This document shows, piece by piece, positions 39,830-49,172 of a DNA stretch of 64,000 nt; within the stretch, counting starts at the first letter, position 1; each line of letters begins with the position of its first letter. Below the pieces are notes generated by a model. That model saw only the letters and a list, made by a program, of their open reading frames with translations. It did no database searches and was not told the DNA's origin. This stretch comes from Porphyra umbilicalis (lineage: Eukaryota; Rhodophyta; Bangiophyceae; Bangiales; Bangiaceae). The translations under genes and the position numbers were made by a program. The stretch covers positions 124,001 to 188,000 of the forward strand of contig KV918866.1 in the NCBI GenBank assembly GCA_002049455.2. The letters are read 5' to 3'.

Positions 39830-42800
39830 TAGGGATGAGCAACCGGCTCGTTTTCGGAAACTGGTTGAACCGGGTATTTGGTCATCCAGTTACCAGTTTA
39901 AAACCGGTTGCGAAGAAATACTATACTTCGCGTATAATATCAATGCATTGGATAGTTGTATACCTTCATTCCGAGATTTGACAACGTTCCGACGCCACCA
40001 TTGCGGCTGTGTCGCCGGGACGTGCTGCTCCTTTCCCAACTGCTCGCCGTCCCAGCCCCTCCGTCCATTGAACGGCGCCCCCCATCACAGCCCCCGGCTC
40101 TCTCCACCAGGACAGCCATAACCATGGCCAACACTCCGCTCCCCCCCTCGCCCCCGACCCCGACGGACGGCGCGACCAACGAGCTGACGGCCCCCAGCGC
40201 TCCGGTAGACACTGGTGGCACGGCTGCTAATGCGGCCTCTCTGCCGCTGGCCCCTCGCTCGTCGTGGAAGCCACCGCAAGGGTGCCGCTGGGCTTCCGTG
40301 CCGTCGGGCCGACGAAAAAGCCGGGTCTATGACTACTACGTTGCCGAGTACAACAGTGCAGGCGTCATGGATTCTACTGCCTTTTTTTGCGTCCACGAGG
40401 ACCATCTGGGGCACCCTTCTCGTGTGGCACATGCAAACGGGACCACCTACTTGAAGCGGCACCTACGGGACAAGCACGCAATTGAAGCCGAGCCCATCCT
40501 CCCTGTGCCCTCGCTCGCCGTGCAGGGCAATGCCATCCAAGTTACTGATCAAGTCTACATCACGTCTTTTTTCGCGGCCAAACCGGGCCCCTACCCGTCG
40601 GGGCACCCGACGCAGCAGAGATTCTACGACGCCCAGGTCAATATGATCATCTCCACCCTGAGCCCGGAGGCGATTGTGGACAGCCCCGCGTACCTGTCTA
40701 TGATTGGGGTCGCCAATCCCCGCTTGTCAACACTGTCCCGGTTTTCCCTCTCTCGGGCTATCTCCATCAGGTGGGAGCGCCACATGGCTGTCGCGCGCGA
40801 GGAGCTGTCTCGCGTGCCCATCTGCCACGTCAACTCTGACATGTGGACATCTATTGCCAACGAGCCGTTTGCTTCTTTTGTGGCGACCTGGCTGGACAAC
40901 AAGTGGCGCCTGCGGACAGTGGTCCTGCGGTGCTGTGTCGTGGGCGGGCGGCACACAGCCACCGCTATTGACGCCTTCCTTTTGCGCGTGGCTGAATAGT
41001 TTAGCCTGCGGGAGAAAGTCCGTGTCGTACGCACAGATGAAGCAAGCAATTGCGTCGGTGCCGGTCGCGTGCTCGGCCAAGCCGCTGGTCGCGGTGCGCC
41101 TGTCGCCACTCGACGGAGCTCCGCGAGTGCTATGGACCGGGCGTTGGGCGGTGGCGGAATCCCGGGCGGCGGGGGCGGTGCCAGCGGACCAGTCGGAAAC
41201 GGGGGAGCACGCCGTGGGGGCGGCGCTACTGGACCCGATGGGCTCGACGGTCCGGGTCGTCGCGCGTTGCCGGATCTCGACGATGCGGACGATGAAGGAG
41301 GCGATGGAGGTGATTTGGACGATGTCGGGTCTGATTGTGGGGACCCTGTTGAGCTCGGCCCTGACCTCGTTGAGTCGGGAGGCGATGGGTCAGGGACCGG
41401 CGGCGATGCAGCAGCCCTCGCAACCGAACGTGCCGACACCTTTTTCTCCGAAATACCTGCCGCCTTCCGGAACCGGCAGGCCGATCACGTGACTCGGGAT
41501 GCCGCGTTCCTTTGGCAGCACGCCCGGTGTGCCACGCACATCCTGCAGCTGTCTGTGCGTAAGGGCCTGTCGGTGCCGATTGTGCGGTATTTGCTTGACA
41601 AGGTGCGGTTGGTGGGCAAGCTGTGCCGCACAAGTACCAACTTCCAGGAGGAAATGAGGCTGGCGGGCGAGTCTGAGGAGGCCCGTGCAGCGGCTCATGA
41701 GGGCAGAGAGCCGTTGGGCTCTGCGCTTCTCGTTTCCCGCTTGATCATCGACTGCCCCACCCGCTGGGGGTCGGCTGCTGTCATGCTTCGCCGGTTCCTT
41801 CGTGTCGGCGCAGCCGTGCCAGCTGCCCTGTCATCGTACTACCACTACACAGCGGTGCCGGCACGGAAGAAGCGCGTCGAGTGCCCAAGCTTCCAGGAGC
41901 AGGCAGCGCTCAAACAACTTGTTAAGTTTCTGGAGATATTGGAGAGCGCCTCCGCGAGCCTGGGGTCCGAGTCAACGGCGACGAGCCCCATGGAGGAGAC
42001 GGTGTATTGGTATGTGCGCCGTGCCGCGGCTCCCCAGACGCTGGACTGCCAAGCCATTTCTTCATTCAAGTGCGCCGTGGTGGGCGACATGGCCACCCGC
42101 CGGGACCGAGAGCGTCTGAAAGGACCCAACCCCTGCTGGTTTGACATTCGTGTGGCGGCTGTGCTTCTCGACCCGTTCACCAAGTCTTTTACATTCGGTG
42201 ACAACCCATCAACTGCAGCCACGGCGCGGCACCGCGCCATCGACATCATTTGCTGGATGGTCGCGCGATCGCCAGATGCGACTGGAGCTGGGTCTGAGCG
42301 CGCGGGCGGCGGCCCAGCAGCGGGTGGCGGCGACGGTGGTGCCCCCCCCCCGACCAAGAAGGAGCGGACGATTGCCTCTAGCTTACGCGCTTTTGCTGCT
42401 GAAGGAACGTTTGGAGAGGACAGCAACAGTCCCTCTGTACGGTCGGATTCGGTATCTACTGTTGCCATTGAGACGGAGTGGGAAGCGTACATTGCCTTTT
42501 CGGTGGATACTGACTCGGAGGAGACTGCTTTTTCATGATGGCTCCAGCATGAGTAGCTCTTCCCCCGAGTTTCTTTGGGAGCTCGCTACTTGCTGCCCAT
42601 TCCTGCAACAAGCGTCGCCTCTGAGCGAGTGTTCGCCATGGCAGGTCGTACAGTCACGAAGAGCCGGGCTCGATTGACTGGGGCCCACGCGGAGAAGTAT
42701 GTTGTACTGAATGACAATTTGCTACGGACCGCTAGCGAGTGATGGAGGATTTTTTTTCTTGACTGAACCAAGGCTCCATTGACCAGAGCACAGCCCCAAG

Positions 42801-43396
42801 AGAGACAGTCTCAACAGTCCCTCACATCCCAGAATAGAAACGAGATAAGGTCCTCCTCCCCTCCCCCCTCATCCACAACTGATGCAATATCCCCCCCCCC
42901 CAGCCGCTTGCTGCACAGCCACTGGCACATTCCAGGGGCGTCCCCCCGGCCCCACCTGCATCATCTCGAGTGCCGACTGTCCAGTGTGTCATGCCACAGG
43001 CGGCAGCCCGAGACGAGAGTGGCATGGTGGAAGACGGCTGATCAGTCTGCGTTGCCGTGTGCCCGGCCGGCTGAGACCAGCCCACCCTCGCGCAGAGCGG
43101 ACGTGCCAAATTCGTGGTCTCGTGTGTGAAGCGCATGACGCGGCCGGGCCCGCGGAGGGGGGGTCGAAGGGCACGTGATGACATGTGGCTGCGGATGGGA
43201 TCAGTCGGTGGCGGGCCCACGCAAGCACTTCCTGGGACCTGACCTTGGCGGATGATCAGGTGGGGGCACGTGGCAGACCACGTGGCAACCGGTTGGCCCA
43301 GTTTTCAGCCCTCAGAATTGGTTACAAACCGGTCCATGTTTTTTGCCAGTTTTAACTGGTTTCAACCGGTTGTTACTAACCGGTTGCTCATCCCTA
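39830..43396 (+). mobile_element. Full-length hAT transposon, 3.6 kb, TSD CTGGCAGC
   Basis: Left end TAGGGATGAGCAACCGG at 39830 and its inverse ending at 43396 form the terminal repeats. A perfect 8-bp duplication CTGGCAGC lies at 39822-39829 and 43397-43404. AACCGGTT motifs are repeated in the subterminal regions (39880-39912, 43275-43385), as expected for transposase binding sites. The single gene inside has three in-frame stops. The intact ends mean it could still be moved in trans. Confidence 0.9.
40124..42742 (+). pseudogene. hAT transposase with three in-frame stop codons
   Basis: Start ATG 40124 in ACCATGG context. There is a BED-type zinc finger (FFCVHEDHLGH...TTYLKRHLRDKH, about residues 85-120) and the start of the RNase-H-like core (ICHVNSDMWTS, VATWLDNKWRLRTV). 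TAG at 40997-40999 interrupts FSLREKVRVVRTDEASNCVG in the same frame. The core continues with CATHILQLSVRKGL and LIIDCPTRWGSAAVMLRRF, then an Asp in VAAVLLDPFTKS. TGA at 42536-42538 and TAG at 42554-42556 precede the C-terminal dimerisation domain (LLPIPATSVASERVFAMAGR, LTGAHAEKYVVLNDNLLR). There is no frameshift: all three lesions are substitutions. Confidence 0.85.
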
Positions 43397-43404
43397 CTGG
43401 CAGC

Positions 43405-43808
43405 CTGCTGGCTCAACAGATATCTGGCAGATCGGCACGCGTGTTTTCTGCTCTTTCGCTGCTTGTCTGGATCATCCAAATGCTGGGACGATGCTCAGCT
43501 CGTGCTGTTCTTCTGCTGTACGCTAGTATAACTCCTATTGCAGTCTGCTGAATTTTGCCTGTCCAGGACGGAACAGAAACAAAAGCAGGAATATGATTTT
43601 CAAAGATAAGTTCTTACCTTTCATGCTCAGTCCATATTTTGACCAAATCTTATTTGAGTGCAATGACATGTGAATCGTTCGTCGTCGGTGATGGGATCCA
43701 GCGTCACCGGTACCGTCGTCCGACGTCGGCTGCTCCGACACGCCGGCACGTCCCATCGACGTCTGTTCCCCTCCAGGCTTCTATACACGCCCAGCGCAAC
43801 CGATTGCC
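43405..43808. other. Upstream region of the zinc-knuckle gene
   Basis: About 400 bases between the hAT target duplication and the ATG at 43809. No clear promoter motif seen. Confidence 0.35.
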
Positions 43809-45167
43809 ATGTCTTCCAGTGGCGCTGGTGTTGCGCCAGCCGGTGCTGCCGCGGGTACAGGTACGCGCCTACGTCTGATACCATGATTGCGTCATTCGCG
43901 TAGGTCAAGAGGATTCTTGACTACGTGGAGCTGTGCAGGAGCGGGTAGCGTGGGCCCACTGTAGGAGCAGACCTCTATTTTGAGCAGGGACTAACTCTGT
44001 CCGATTCACACCATCGTGGTTTACAATCTTTGGTTGGCTGGTTGCCATCGACACCTGATGCCCTCTGCAGTGGTCGGTGCGGGTGCCCAGCGGTGTGGTC
44101 TGTGCCGTCTCCCCGGGCACAGAGCTCCCCGCTGTCCAATCGGACTCCAGGACAACATCAAACACACCTGCAAGAAGCCGTCATGTGGCCCGTGCTCGGC
44201 CACGTGTATCGTATGCGACGAGGTCGGGCATCAGCCAGACAACGTTGACGTCAAGATCATTCGAGGCAGGGCGCCGCGTTGGTCGTGCCCCTCGTTCAAC
44301 ATGTCGGAGATGCAGACTCGTTTGCAGCCGAAGCTCCGCCACCTTCCTCCCACTGAGCGCAGCAAAAAGGAGGCGGCTAAGGGGCACAAGCGCACGCTCG
44401 CCGGGATCGTCCCGGAGGACGGCGAAAGATTTGGGGCACACGTGGCGCGGTCGAATTTCGTCGACCTCACCGGGCTGGGTGGAGCGGCGGCATCCCCGGC
44501 CGTGCGAGTGGCGGGGGGCGTGGCGGCAGCCTTGGAGGACGAGGGGGCTCCCCGTGCAGCGGCGCGCTCGATGGGAGCTTTTGTGTCCGATTTTACCACT
44601 CAACCGGCAGGGGGCAGATGTCAGCCAATCCCGGAGCCTGTTGGGGCGGCAGTGGAGGCGGGTCGGGCCAGAGAGACGGTGATTGACGCTTTGAAGAAGG
44701 CCCTAACGGAGGCGCCGAAGTACTCCGCCGGCACGCGGTCGGGTGCCCGGCGGCGGAACCAGGAGGCCGGTTTGAGCGGCGGCCGCTCGAGTGGTTCTGA
44801 GGAGGTGCTGGGCAGCGCCAACCCATTTTTCAACGCCAAGGGGCGGGACCTGAAGCGTGCGCTGCAGCGGTACGTCGCTCTTCCGGACGGGCCGGAGCTC
44901 TCTTTGGTTAAGGCTGCCATGACCAAGTTTGTTGGACCGGGGATGGTGTACACAGGTGCATCCGTGACTTGTGGGGAGCTTACGTGCGCGCAGGTGCACG
45001 CGGCGCTGATGGAGTGTGCGGAGAGCGTCGGCTTGACTTTACCCGCGGTGTGTGCTTCGATGCGTCAATTCATCGTTGAGCTCCGACGTGGGGATGATGA
45101 CCTGCAGCGCTTTTTTGATGACCCGACCGTCACGTCACCCGCGCAGCGCTCGACGGCCTCTGAATAG
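43809..45167 (+). CDS. Two-exon zinc-knuckle protein, 382 aa
   Basis: Exon 1 is 43809-43860, starting MSSSGAGVAPAG and ending at a GTACGC donor. Intron 1 is 43861-44070 with acceptor CCCTCTGCAG. Exon 2 is 44071-45167. The phase is preserved exactly (52 + 1097 = 383 codons). A CCHC zinc knuckle (CGLCRLPGHRAPRC, C-x2-C-x4-H-x4-C) follows at about residue 25, and a second Cys/His cluster (CGPCSATCIVCDEVGH) at about 50. The middle is Ala/Arg-rich. The C-terminal half is helical (NAKGRDLKRALQRYVALPDG; MRQFIVELRRGDDDLQRFF). CCHC knuckles usually bind single-stranded nucleic acid, so an RNA/DNA-binding role is likely. It could be a host gene or the accessory gene of an unrecognised transposon. It sits between the hAT and gypsy elements. 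Confidence 0.6.
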
Positions 45168-45662
45168 GGTAATAGAACATGACTTGTCTTTCGCGCAACC
45201 GCAAACACCACTCCCCTTCACCTCAAACGCCAGCACCACCATCACATCATCCCTGTCGCGCTTTCTTCGCCGAGGGCTCCTGAGAAGCGTCGCAAAAGTC
45301 TCACTCTCAGCCCTAAATCTCTCAGGACGACGTCGAGTGACCGCCCCCATTGGTGTGGGTAGCTACGGGGCCTCTGAGCCGGCGGCGGCAGTGGCGACGG
45401 TTGGCAGCGGCGGAAAATCAGCGGTCCCGGCCGCAGGGCCCCCCGTTGGCCGGCGGCGCAGACCCGGCGAACTCCAGGCGGCGCGGCGGCGGGGCGTTGT
45501 CGTCCCAGGAGAGCACGACAGGGACGCCCCTGACACGCGGTCCCTCCGTGACCACCTCTCGCGACAGCGCGGCAGCTCAGGCGCGCGCGACACCGACACC
45601 AAAAAAGAACAACCATCGCCATCCCGACAGCGACAACAATACTGAGCAACAACGAAAAAGCC

Positions 45663-46055
45663 TGTGGTATTAATAACGTTAGTTCAATTACCAGTGTACT
45701 GAGACCGACCGTAGCCAAGCAATAAAGCGAGTTCTATCGCCGTCGCGGCGAGGAAGAAGACCTTTTGTTGGAGGGCATCCGATGGGGAGCCGGGTGGTGC
45801 CCACGACGGCGACCCCGGACCCACGGTGGTTTAATACAAACAACGGCACTGGTCGATCGACCATCCGATCAAGCGATCGTAATGAGTGCCGGCAGACAGA
45901 TAAGACAGGCAAGCAAACAAGCAATAAAAAATAAACAATGCGGAAGTAACCCCCCAAAGGGCGTGCCACAAGCCGAGTCACACACATCCGTGGATTCGGC
46001 CAGTCAAGGGGGCTACTCGTGGCTAATTGCCAATTGGTAGCAGAGATATGCTACG
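45663..46055 (-). repeat. 3' LTR of gypsy element
   Basis: 393 bp, differing from the other LTR (55518-55910) at about three positions. On the + strand it begins TGTGGTATTAA. It is preceded by the target duplication AAGCC (45658-45662). Confidence 0.9.
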
Positions 46056-46459
46056 TACCTCCAACGCGAGATTCGAACCGTCCCGGTGAGATCCGAGGAT
46101 GGTGAAACCCGATTGGGCGATCGCGGCCCCTTACGGGCCCGCGCGGGCGCAACCGCCCAGGCGGTGGGAGCCGTGGGGGGCGCGCCGCCCAGTCCCGATT
46201 GGGGGGAGGTGGCGGTTCGCCGTCGTCGGTCGCGACCGTCCCGCCACACACGCGTGGGCGTGGGTGGCGGGCAGCTGACGCTGCGGATCCGACCGGCGCT
46301 TGCGCGTACACGCACCCTCGCAGGGGAGTCGGCGTCGGCGTCGACGTGGTGGCCAAACGGCCGGTTGACAGGCGACCAGCGTCGGGGTTAAGACTCGTTG
46401 GTGCGCGGGTGCGTCGTGCAACACGCGTTGGGACAACCGTCGTCGGCGCCGAGTGGCGC

Positions 46460-46690
46460 CTCCTTCGTCGGGGGTTTGACTACCCTGACGACACGGCGAA
46501 AGCCGTGACGCGGGTCCGTGGTGCCGAGCGTGGGTATGGGGTTCACACCTCCAGGCCGGTTAGCACCGAGTCGGGCGCGCGGGGTAGCACCAGCTGGTTG
46601 TCGACGTGACGGCAGGCGCCGCCCTCGTCGGGGTGTTGACTCCCCCGACGACACGGCGGAAGCCGGGGTGCGGGTCCGCGTTGTTATCGG
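46460..46690. repeat. Partial duplication, offset about 158 bp
   Basis: The segment with CGTCGGGG..TTGACT, CGACGACACGGCG, AAGCC and GCGGGTCCG at about 46467-46528 recurs at about 46625-46681. It lies inside the gypsy element upstream of the antisense reading frame. Confidence 0.5.
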
Positions 46691-46854
46691 CACGGGGCCA
46701 TCCCGTGTCTTCGTGCTCGCGCACAGGTCGCTGCCTAACGGCAAGGTTGAGTAGGGGTGCGTCGCCGCAAGGTGGCACACCGCGAGGTGTTGGGCCCGAA
46801 GAGTGTGGGTTTGCGCGGAGTGGGGGGGGGCGGCGCGCACGGCGGCAAGGCGGC

Positions 46855-47045
46855 AAGCCCGGCGGCAAGGGCGGCGAGCGCGGCGGCAAGGGCGGCAAGC
46901 TCGGCCAGCCCGGCGGCGACGGCATCAAGGGCGGCAAGCGCGGCCAGCCCGGCGGCGACGGCGGCAAGGGCGGCAAGCGCGGCCAGCCCGGCGGCGACGG
47001 CGGCAAGGGCGGCAAGCGCGGACAGCCCGGCGGCGACGGCCAGGG
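46855..47045. repeat. 39-bp minisatellite in the gypsy element
   Basis: Three full copies and degenerate flanking copies of GGCGGCAAGGGCGGCAAGCG + CGGCCAGCCCGGCGGCGAC. In one + frame it reads as a collagen-like Gly-rich repeat. It immediately precedes the first ATG of the antisense frame. Confidence 0.75.
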
Positions 47046-47071
47046 TAAACCCCCCCCGGACGGCCAACGCG

Positions 47072-49030
47072 ATGGCGGATTCCGCCGCGATGGCGGTGGA
47101 CGTCGGCGTTGCCGGTGGCGGTGAGGCCATCGACGGGGCGCATGCCGCCGCGGGTGGCCATCCGGAAGTGGATTGCTCCGCGGACCCAGAGGTCTTGCGC
47201 CAGTTTCGGCCTCGCGGCTCGTACTACGTGCACGCCAACCCTGTAGAGGTGGTCGATGGGGTCCCGCGGGTCACCGACAACCGTCTGTACGAGATGTGCG
47301 TACGCAATCGCGCTCGTGCGCACACGCGCCGTGTTTACGCTCACAACGAGGCGTTGCCCGACTTCATCGACGTGATGGCGCAAGCCGGGTTGCCGGACCA
47401 CGCGGGCGACCGCGTGGCCGAGGTCCATGGGGACCCGTACTTCGGGAACCAGGGACCTCAGCGTCGTGTATACGAGGTGATGTCGTTTTGCAACGAGGTC
47501 GTGCGGTACCAACTGCCGTTGCACCCGTTCCACCGCTTGGTGTACGCCAATGCGCTTATGTTCCCTGTGAAGGGTACAGAGTCGATCGAGGCAGCGGCCA
47601 ACTCGTTTTGTCGCTTACTGCGCAACTGGCCGAAGGCCGTCTTCCTCAAGAGGGCTCTCGCCGAGGACCTTTCGGTCCCGTTCGGGCACGACTCCGGTCT
47701 GGAGCCGTACCTCGAGCAGCTTGCGCTGGTGAAGCACGAGGAGAACTACAATGTCGAAGATGACCGCAGTCCGCGGGTCACCGGGTTGCCGAACCCCTTT
47801 CGGCTGCCGATGTTCCCATCCGACCACCGTCGGGCCGCTGACACGCGCTTCTTTTGCGGTCGCGAGTTGATGCCTACCGCGTGGGCGGCTGGATTTCTCC
47901 GTGCGCCACGGGCGTTCGACTTGTCCCGTTGGCTTCCGCCTATCCCGGACTGGGAGCCCCACACGGGGTTGTGGGTGGCGACCCCCGTGGTGGTGTCCTA
48001 CATGGCGGACGCGTTGCGCAACGCCTACAGCTCCGTCTGGCAAGAGGTGTACTCCGAGTACTACTGCAACTTAGTTGCTGCGTGGGTTCACACCCTGCAG
48101 GAGGACAAGCTCTTCGTCCACTTGGACACGAAGACGCTTCGTCATTTCGACGCGTTGGATACGTCCAAGTTGAAGGACGCGCCCGACGGCGAGGCCAAGT
48201 ACGTCTTGTACGGCAAGATGCGTCAAGCCGTGACGGCGTTTCCCTGGCGGGAGGTCCTTAAGGACGTCGTCTGGCGCGACCGCGACTCCGGGGAAGCCCG
48301 GCAGGTGCGGGTCACGGTCGACCCGACCAAGGAATACGGCTTTTGCCTGCGCCACCCTTGTGTCGATTTCGACTGGGCGTTGGACCCGAACGCGCCACTC
48401 CCGATGGCTCGAATTACTTCGAACCATCTCGGGGTGTGGCGTCGTGGTCGTCGAACCTGGGCTCACGCCGTTGGCGACGCCCGCGAGGGCCGCTACCGCC
48501 CGCGTTCACCGCGGCGCGATCGTTCGCCCTCTCCGCCACGGTCGGTGGATGCCACTTGGCCGACCCGCGCGTCGTCAACCGCGGCGGTTGCCTTGTTTGG
48601 GTCGGCGCGCGCGCGCGATGTACGCGTTCGCGCGCCCCGCGGGGCAGCCTTGTCGGCGGTGGCTAGCGCCTGGGTCGAGCAGATCGCAGGCTTGCGTACC
48701 GCTGTTGAGCGCGCGGACGGGCGGGGTGTCGAGTCGGCTTTGTCCATTATTGGACATGCCGTGGCTCGCGCCGTTGACGGCGAGGCCAACTACGGGCGCT
48801 TCGCCCAGCACCTCGAGGCTATACAGCCAGAGGAGGAGGCCGCGCCGGCGCGCTTCAACGCGCAGAGCATCCTTGGTCGTCGGACCCACGAGGGCGGAGG
48901 CCCGTCGACGGGGGTTCCGCACTCGGCGCGCAACACGCGTGCGCGTAGTGTCTCGCAGGAGTCGGCGGCCAGTGTTGGCGCGAGCCGCGATTCCCGTCGG
49001 GACTCGCGTCGTCGTGACGACGAGGAGTAG
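47072..49030 (+). CDS. Antisense ORF of the gypsy element, 652 aa, unknown function
   Basis: Opposite strand to gag-pol, lying between the end of pol and the 3' LTR; its stop is 142 bases from the pol stop, so the two are convergent. First ATG is 47072 (the open frame extends back to 46757 through the minisatellite). Composition is protein-like throughout: rich in Trp, Tyr, Phe, His and Val with few low-complexity runs in residues 35-470 (for example RVYEVMSFCNEVVRYQLPLH; CLRHPCVDFDWALDPNAPLP). An SR-like basic stretch (RPRSPRRDRSPSPPRSVD) follows at about residue 477, and the C-terminus is Arg/Asp/Ser-rich. No protein family recognised; no signal peptide or membrane segment seen. Antisense ORFs are known in some plant gypsy elements, but I cannot link this one to any of them. 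Confidence 0.65.
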   Translation: MADSAAMAVDVGVAGGGEAIDGAHAAAGGHPEVDCSADPEVLRQFRPRGSYYVHANPVEVVDGVPRVTDNRLYEMCVRNRARAHTRRVYAHNEALPDFIDVMAQAGLPDHAGDRVAEVHGDPYFGNQGPQRRVYEVMSFCNEVVRYQLPLHPFHRLVYANALMFPVKGTESIEAAANSFCRLLRNWPKAVFLKRALAEDLSVPFGHDSGLEPYLEQLALVKHEENYNVEDDRSPRVTGLPNPFRLPMFPSDHRRAADTRFFCGRELMPTAWAAGFLRAPRAFDLSRWLPPIPDWEPHTGLWVATPVVVSYMADALRNAYSSVWQEVYSEYYCNLVAAWVHTLQEDKLFVHLDTKTLRHFDALDTSKLKDAPDGEAKYVLYGKMRQAVTAFPWREVLKDVVWRDRDSGEARQVRVTVDPTKEYGFCLRHPCVDFDWALDPNAPLPMARITSNHLGVWRRGRRTWAHAVGDAREGRYRPRSPRRDRSPSPPRSVDATWPTRASSTAAVALFGSARARDVRVRAPRGAALSAVASAWVEQIAGLRTAVERADGRGVESALSIIGHAVARAVDGEANYGRFAQHLEAIQPEEEAAPARFNAQSILGRRTHEGGGPSTGVPHSARNTRARSVSQESAASVGASRDSRRDSRRRDDEE

Positions 49031-49172
49031 CGAGGTTCACTGCTCAGTGACTTGCTCGGTTGACCCCGGTGGGGGGGTGGGGTTGACAATGTCGGGGTCT
49101 TACGCCTTTTTAGGGTGTTGATGTTTCTTCGTCTTGTTGTTGTTTGTCGTTTGACATGTTCGTATCCACTTC

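Noticed and set aside
46050-46085. GGTTCGAATC on the minus strand, resembling a tRNA B box beside the 3' LTR
   Set aside because: The flanks do not form a T-arm stem and no anticodon or acceptor stem can be drawn.
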